Assembly (NCBI GenBank): GCA_964636945.1
Contig: CAZWVH010000066.1
Span: 1 to 15,946 of the forward strand
Origin: CAZADA01 sp964636945
Lineage (GTDB): Bacteria; Pseudomonadota; Alphaproteobacteria; Caulobacterales; Maricaulaceae
DNA: 15,946 nt
Direction: 5' to 3'
The notes below the pieces were generated by a model. The model was not told where the DNA came from and did not search any database. It saw nothing but the letters and a program-made list of their open reading frames with translations. Every line of letters starts with the position of its first letter. Position 1 is the first letter of the stretch. Shown piece by piece: positions 12,651 through 15,946 of this stretch. The translations under genes and the position numbers were made by a program.

Positions 12651-13141
12651 TATGGGGTCTCCTTCTTGTCTTCAAACAGGTTCAGGAATTCGCCATAGCC
12701 TTCCACTTCGAGATCCTCGACGGGAATGAAGCGCAGTGAGGCCGAATTGATGCAGTAGCGCATGCCCGTCGGGTTTTTCGGCCCGTCATGATAGGTGTGC
12801 TGCGGCCCATCCGGGAAGACGTGTCCCAGATGGCTGTCACCATCGCGCGAGCGCACTTCCACACGGCGCATGCCATGGCTGTCATCGGAGAGTTCGACCA
12901 CATGGCCATCCACAATCGGGCGGGTGAAGCTTGGCCAGCCGGTGCCGGAATCGAACTTGTCGAATGAGGCGAACAGCGGTTCGCCCGACACGATATCGAC
13001 ATAGATGCCGGCGTCCTTGTTATCGACATGCTCGCCTGAGTACGGCATTTCGGTGCCATCCTGCTGGGTGACGCGATACTGCTCCGCGCTCAGTCTTGAG
13101 AGCGCGTCTTTCGATTTCTCGAATTTCTTGGGTTGGCTCAT
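12650..13141 (-). CDS. msrB: Peptide-methionine (R)-S-oxide reductase MsrB (single-cysteine form)
   Basis: This 163-residue enzyme reduces the R-epimer of methionine sulfoxide. Conserved parts are SGEPLFASFDKFDSGTGWPSFTRPI (52-76), the H104-LGHVFPDG loop, and RYCINSASLRF with catalytic C130. C130 is the only cysteine: the zinc-binding CxxC pairs are absent and the usual resolving position in SG[C]GWPSF is Thr. It therefore cannot form an internal disulfide and should be recycled by an outside thiol, perhaps one of the glutaredoxins encoded nearby. The frame is open to 13306, but the ATG at 13141 has AAGGAG seven bases upstream and gives the family-typical N-terminus, whereas the longer form would overlap the lysR gene. 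Confidence 0.96.
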   Translation of the reverse strand: MSQPKKFEKSKDALSRLSAEQYRVTQQDGTEMPYSGEHVDNKDAGIYVDIVSGEPLFASFDKFDSGTGWPSFTRPIVDGHVVELSDDSHGMRRVEVRSRDGDSHLGHVFPDGPQHTYHDGPKNPTGMRYCINSASLRFIPVEDLEVEGYGEFLNLFEDKKETP

Positions 13142-13168
13142 CGAACGCTCCTTTTCTGGTTCCCAATA

Positions 13169-13198
13169 TTTATGGGGTCCAGACAGCAGCATCGCCAA
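13169..13198 (-). promoter_or_regulatory. Possible promoter of the msrB operon
   Basis: In the 67-base gap between lysR and msrB, the minus strand has TTGGCG and, 18 bases later, CATAAA in an AT-rich patch (CATAAATATT). This is a plausible but degenerate sigma-70 promoter that would let the msr genes be transcribed apart from lysR. Confidence 0.3.
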
Positions 13199-13208
13199 TT
13201 CCGACAGG

Positions 13209-14096
13209 TTATACTTTCGATGCCGGCCAGTCGTAGGCCTTGGCGGCGTCGCGAAGCCTGCGAATGGCCGGTGAGGTCGCCGATCCGAAAACGGTAATGA
13301 GGTCAACTTCCCGCGACAGGTTCAGTCCGGAGACCGGGCGAAGCACTATGTCAGTCCGGACCGCCGCATGTTCCGGCACCATGGCCACCCCAAATCCGCG
13401 CGCGATCGCGGCCTGAACCCAGTCTTCCCGATCGGACTGAAGTTGCGGACGCATCAGAACATCGCGGTCCATGAAGTGATCAATGACCGCGCTCCGGAAT
13501 TCGCAATTGACCCGGTCGATATAGGCGTCCGTCCTGAGTTCCATCATCGGCACCTGGTCGAGCGCGGCAAAACGATGGCCCGTCCCGACGGCAAGCATGA
13601 GCCGTTCACGATACAGCGCAATCGACTGTAGTTTTGGATTGTTGAGCGCGACATCCGTGCAGAAACAGGCGTCCAGCGCACCCGACAGGACGAGTTCGCG
13701 CGTCATGCCCGGCTGGACCGAGGTGATGATCGCCTCGGCGCCGGTTTCCTGCTTGAGAAAGCCTTCCAGGAAAGGCCAGATCGGCGACGGTCCCATTGTC
13801 GACGTCACACCGATGGAAACGATTGTGCGCTTCTCCTGCGACACCAGCTCCGCCAGTTCGCGCGCACGCATCTCGCTCATCACGATCGTTTCGAAATCAC
13901 CGCGGATCGTGCGGCCCAGTTCGGTGAGTCGCGTGTCTTTCCCATCGCGGTGGATCAGCGCCCCGCCAAGCTCGTCTTCCAGCCTCTGGATGCCCTTGGT
14001 GAGCGCAGGCTGCGAAACATTGCTCAGCTCGGCCGCACGCGTGAAATTCAGTGTGTCAGCCAGATTGAGAAAATACTTTATCTGCTTCAGGTCCAT
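13209..14096 (-). CDS. LysR-family transcriptional regulator
   Basis: This 295-residue LysR-type regulator is of standard length. The N-terminal winged helix-turn-helix covers about residues 1-60 (MDLKQIKYFLNLADTLNFTRAAELSNVSQPALTKGIQRLEDELGGALIHRD). A linker helix and a periplasmic-binding-protein-like effector domain follow. Three cysteines lie in the effector domain, C144 and C146 (ACFCTD) and C198 (RVNCEFR). C198 lies near the region of the OxyR sensing cysteines, but the second OxyR cysteine is absent and CEFR is also seen in ordinary LysR proteins. Redox sensing is therefore only a possibility. It sits just upstream of msrB on the same strand and probably controls the msr operon. The start has no clear Shine-Dalgarno sequence. 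Confidence 0.9.
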   Translation of the reverse strand: MDLKQIKYFLNLADTLNFTRAAELSNVSQPALTKGIQRLEDELGGALIHRDGKDTRLTELGRTIRGDFETIVMSEMRARELAELVSQEKRTIVSIGVTSTMGPSPIWPFLEGFLKQETGAEAIITSVQPGMTRELVLSGALDACFCTDVALNNPKLQSIALYRERLMLAVGTGHRFAALDQVPMMELRTDAYIDRVNCEFRSAVIDHFMDRDVLMRPQLQSDREDWVQAAIARGFGVAMVPEHAAVRTDIVLRPVSGLNLSREVDLITVFGSATSPAIRRLRDAAKAYDWPASKV

Positions 14097-14470
14097 GGCG
14101 CGACCGACTTTACTAGGATGCCGCTCAACGGGAAATCTACTTCAAGAACGTCAACTGAAGTCCTTCTAATTTTTATCGGCCGGTCCGATGTGCCCCGCTG
14201 TTCCGCGAAAACGCCCCAATGAGTTGCTTTCCTATCCCTCCAACTCTGGCGTTCGCGGACTTAGAGCGAGCGTGTCGCCGCGATGGTGAATGCACGACAC
14301 GAACGGCCAATAAGCTGCCCATTGCAGTCACTGAGCCAATTCGTACGAGCGTCGCCAATGGGCCAGATCACGTCGGAGCCGACCTCGATTTCTAATGTCT
14401 CAAAATGCGCCCTGAGCAGAATCCCGCAGCTGCCGACTTGAAGTGATTAGGGACGCCAACATCTTACCGC
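14097..14470. other. Gene-free stretch between the VOC operon and lysR
   Basis: Apart from the dyad at 14140-14160 I see no gene or RNA here. Short open frames on both strands lack ribosome-binding sites and family features. The segment should hold the 3' end of the VOC operon transcript and the lysR promoter; no convincing terminator hairpin with a T-tract is visible. Confidence 0.5.
14140..14160. promoter_or_regulatory. Dyad CTTCA-N11-TGAAG upstream of lysR (possible autoregulatory site)
   Basis: This perfect 5-bp dyad with an 11-base spacer is centred 54 bases upstream of the lysR start. LysR-type regulators bind 15-21 bp dyads of this size, often near their own gene. It does not present the exact T-N11-A core at the dyad axis, so the match to a LysR box is loose. 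Confidence 0.4.
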
Positions 14471-14947
14471 TCACGTCGAGTCTCCGGCTGATGCCGCTTC
14501 GAGCGCAGCGATATCGATCTTGTGCATCTGCATCATGGCTTCCTGCACGCGTTTGCCAGCGATTTTGTCATCCTGATTGATCAGCAGCGGAAGCACTTTC
14601 GGGATGATCTGCCAAGAGACCCCGAACCGGTCGATTAGCCAGCCGCATTGGCTCTCCTCGCCGCCGCCCGCGAGCAGCTTGTCCCACAGATCATCGGTTT
14701 CGGCTTGATCCTCAGTGAGCACGCTAATGGAGGCGGCAGGCGTCAGCTTGAAGTGAGGACCAGCAGTGAGGATCATCATCGGCGCGCCGGCAAGTGTGAA
14801 TTCCACGACCATCGGATCGGCCGGGCTATGGTGATCAAACACACTGTCGATCGTACTGTTTGGAATGACCGAGACATAAAACTCGGCCGCTTCTCGCCCG
14901 CCTTTCTCGAACCAAAGACAGGTTCGCACCTTTGATCTAAACTCCAT
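14471..14947 (-). CDS. PhnB/3-demethylubiquinone methyltransferase-like VOC family protein
   Basis: This 158-residue protein belongs to the group annotated 'VOC family / 3-demethylubiquinone-9 3-methyltransferase' (PF06983). Despite the name, these are glyoxalase-fold proteins with no SAM-binding motif. Typical features are the opening CLWFEKGGREAAEFYVSVIPNSTI (10-33), VEFTLAGAPMMILTAGPHFKLTPAAS (48-73), and the pattern DRFGVSWQIIPKVLPLLI (~106-123). The ATG at 14947 has AAGGAA eight bases upstream; the frame is open much further, but that part overlaps the preceding gene. It follows the fusion gene by 19 bases. The substrate is unknown. Confidence 0.88.
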   Translation of the reverse strand: MEFRSKVRTCLWFEKGGREAAEFYVSVIPNSTIDSVFDHHSPADPMVVEFTLAGAPMMILTAGPHFKLTPAASISVLTEDQAETDDLWDKLLAGGGEESQCGWLIDRFGVSWQIIPKVLPLLINQDDKIAGKRVQEAMMQMHKIDIAALEAASAGDST

Positions 14948-14966
14948 GGGTCTTTTCCTTCGATCT

Positions 14967-15800
14967 TTAGGGCTTCGCCGCAGCGACATAGGCTGCGTAG
15001 TTGTCGAGGATCGCCTGCCAGCCTTGGCGTTGCATCTCGGCCGGATGGGTTGTGTCGGGATCGAAGACCGTCCGCACGCGTGTGCCAGTCGCGTCCGCAG
15101 CAAAAGTCGTCTCCACGCGACGGCCATCGTCGAGGATCAGGACGAATCCGCGCTCCAGCTCAACGCTCTTGTAAACGCCGTCATAGTCAAACCCCATGGA
15201 GCCGTCGCGCGCCTCCATCCGCGCTCTGTGGCGGCCGCCGGCGCGCAGGTCGACTTGCGCTAAGGGACAACACCAGTCGGGGCTGGCGAAATTCCACTGG
15301 GTGATCGCGTCGGGGGTTGTATACGCGCTCCACGCCGCCGCCGGTGGGACGGAAACATGGGTTTCGATGGTGATCGGCTCCGCCTTAGCTTTGTTCCCTT
15401 CAAAGTTGAGCATCCAGGGCGTGCCGAACCGGTCAGTGAACATCGTGAAGCGCTCCGCCCAGAAGGTTTCACCAGGCGGCATCGCAATGTCTCGGGCACT
15501 TGCAGACAGGGCACTGAAAACACGATCGAATTCCGCCGCCGACGGCATTTCCATCTGAACACGGAAGCCCTGCGGCGTTTGATACATGTTGCTGGGCGTG
15601 TCCGACGCGAACACGGTCATTGCCCCAATGTGGACGGTCATATGCATAACCAAGTCATCGCCGCCCGGCATCCGGTCTTCGGGCCTTGCGGCGTCGGCAT
15701 TCTTCATCACGGAGAGTACTTCGCCGCCAAACACCTCAGCGTATCGGCTCATGGCCTCGAGGCAGTCACCATTAAAGAATAGATAGAGCGCAGGTTGCAT
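14967..15800 (-). CDS. PhnB-like VOC domain fused to an AHSA1/SRPBCC domain
   Basis: This 277-residue protein joins two ligand-binding folds. Residues ~1-142 are PhnB-like (MQPALYLFFNGDCLEAMSRYAEVFGG, then GDDLVMHMTVHIGAMTVFASD, ending FTDRFGTPWMLNFEGN). Residues ~143-277 are an AHSA1/START-like domain (ITIETHVSVPPAAAWSAYTTPDAITQWNFASPDWCCP, then YDGVYKSVELERGFVLILDDGRRVETTF, and QRQGWQAILDNYAAYVAA). No catalytic residues for a named reaction are apparent. AHSA1-type proteins bind hydrophobic ligands or partners, and several bacterial ones sit with VOC proteins in stress or detoxification operons. It is preceded by a DUF1428 gene (20-base gap) and followed by a second VOC gene. The start at 15800 has AGGAGGG about ten bases upstream. 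Confidence 0.88.
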   Translation of the reverse strand: MQPALYLFFNGDCLEAMSRYAEVFGGEVLSVMKNADAARPEDRMPGGDDLVMHMTVHIGAMTVFASDTPSNMYQTPQGFRVQMEMPSAAEFDRVFSALSASARDIAMPPGETFWAERFTMFTDRFGTPWMLNFEGNKAKAEPITIETHVSVPPAAAWSAYTTPDAITQWNFASPDWCCPLAQVDLRAGGRHRARMEARDGSMGFDYDGVYKSVELERGFVLILDDGRRVETTFAADATGTRVRTVFDPDTTHPAEMQRQGWQAILDNYAAYVAAAKP

Positions 15801-15820
15801 GAGGCGCCCTCCTTTCAGGA

Positions 15821-15946
15821 TTATTGATTCACGATCATGTTGAAGCTGCCATAGATGAGCCGCTTGCCGTCGAGCGGCATGGGGTTCTGCCCCGGGCTCA
15901 TGCGCGGATCGGCCATGACCTTTTCCCAGCCCGCATCGCGCGCGGC
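15821..15946 (-). CDS. DUF1428 (YbaA-like) protein, C-terminal 41 residues only
   Basis: A minus-strand frame runs in from the right edge and stops at TAA (15821-15823). Its residues include KVMADPRM, then PMPLDGKRLIYGSF and MIVNQ. They match the C-terminus of DUF1428 proteins such as E. coli YbaA (SDPRM...MPFDGKRMIYGGF). The gene is cut by the window edge. It lies 20 bases upstream of the VOC-AHSA1 gene and is presumably first or early in that operon. Function is unknown in the family. Confidence 0.8.
   Translation of the reverse strand, partial: AARDAGWEKVMADPRMSPGQNPMPLDGKRLIYGSFNMIVNQ

Noticed and set aside
13209..14096. OxyR
   Set aside because: Only one cysteine lies near the OxyR sensing region and the second (CxxxxxxxxC spacing) is missing; the CEFR context is found in ordinary LysR proteins.
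14471..14947. True 3-demethylubiquinone methyltransferase (ubiquinone synthesis)
   Set aside because: The family name is a legacy label; the protein has no SAM-binding GxGxG motif and has a glyoxalase/VOC fold pattern.

Overview
The window looks like chromosome from a GC-rich alphaproteobacterium. This is inferred from codon use and from the gene families present; a marine Caulobacterales/Maricaulales-like host is plausible but not proven. No rRNA, tRNA, CRISPR array, transposase or replication origin is visible. The first ~4 kb appear less GC-biased than the rest, by eye.

Left region (1-4426). A P-loop sulfotransferase (131-820, +) faces a three-gene operon on the minus strand. In transcription order the operon encodes a PhyH-type Fe(II)/2-oxoglutarate dioxygenase, a methyltransferase resembling histamine N-methyltransferase (HNMT), and a second class I SAM methyltransferase. 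The genes are joined by two ATGA stop/start overlaps, so they are probably translationally coupled. They look like a small-molecule tailoring cassette whose substrate I cannot name. A 584-base gene-free stretch with two perfect inverted repeats follows.

Central region (4427-8526). A TetR-family regulator carrying a CxxC is divergent from a plus-strand operon: an RclC/YkgB-like DUF417 membrane protein, a dithiol glutaredoxin, an FAD pyridine-nucleotide disulfide oxidoreductase with an extra C-terminal CxxC, and a TehA/SLAC1-family transporter. Two copies of GACC-N4-GGTC lie in the divergent intergenic region and are the likely TetR operators. RclA and RclC of E. coli protect against reactive chlorine, and this operon looks like a relative under different control.

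Right-central region (8639-14096, minus strand). A LysR regulator is followed by a tight series: MsrB (a single-cysteine form), canonical MsrA, a WCPGC redoxin, a monothiol glutaredoxin fused to an NATD1-like acetyltransferase domain, an AhpD/CMD-like CxxC protein, a divergent MsrA paralogue with a CHWC motif, and then a CPA1 (NhaP-type) cation/proton antiporter. Together with the central operon this forms an approximately 10-kb block for repairing methionine sulfoxide, moving thiol electrons and restoring membrane or pH balance, consistent with hypochlorous acid or electrophile stress.

Right end (14471-15946, minus strand). A small operon encodes the C-terminus of a DUF1428 (YbaA-like) protein, a PhnB/VOC-AHSA1 fusion and a second PhnB-like protein; their substrates are unknown.
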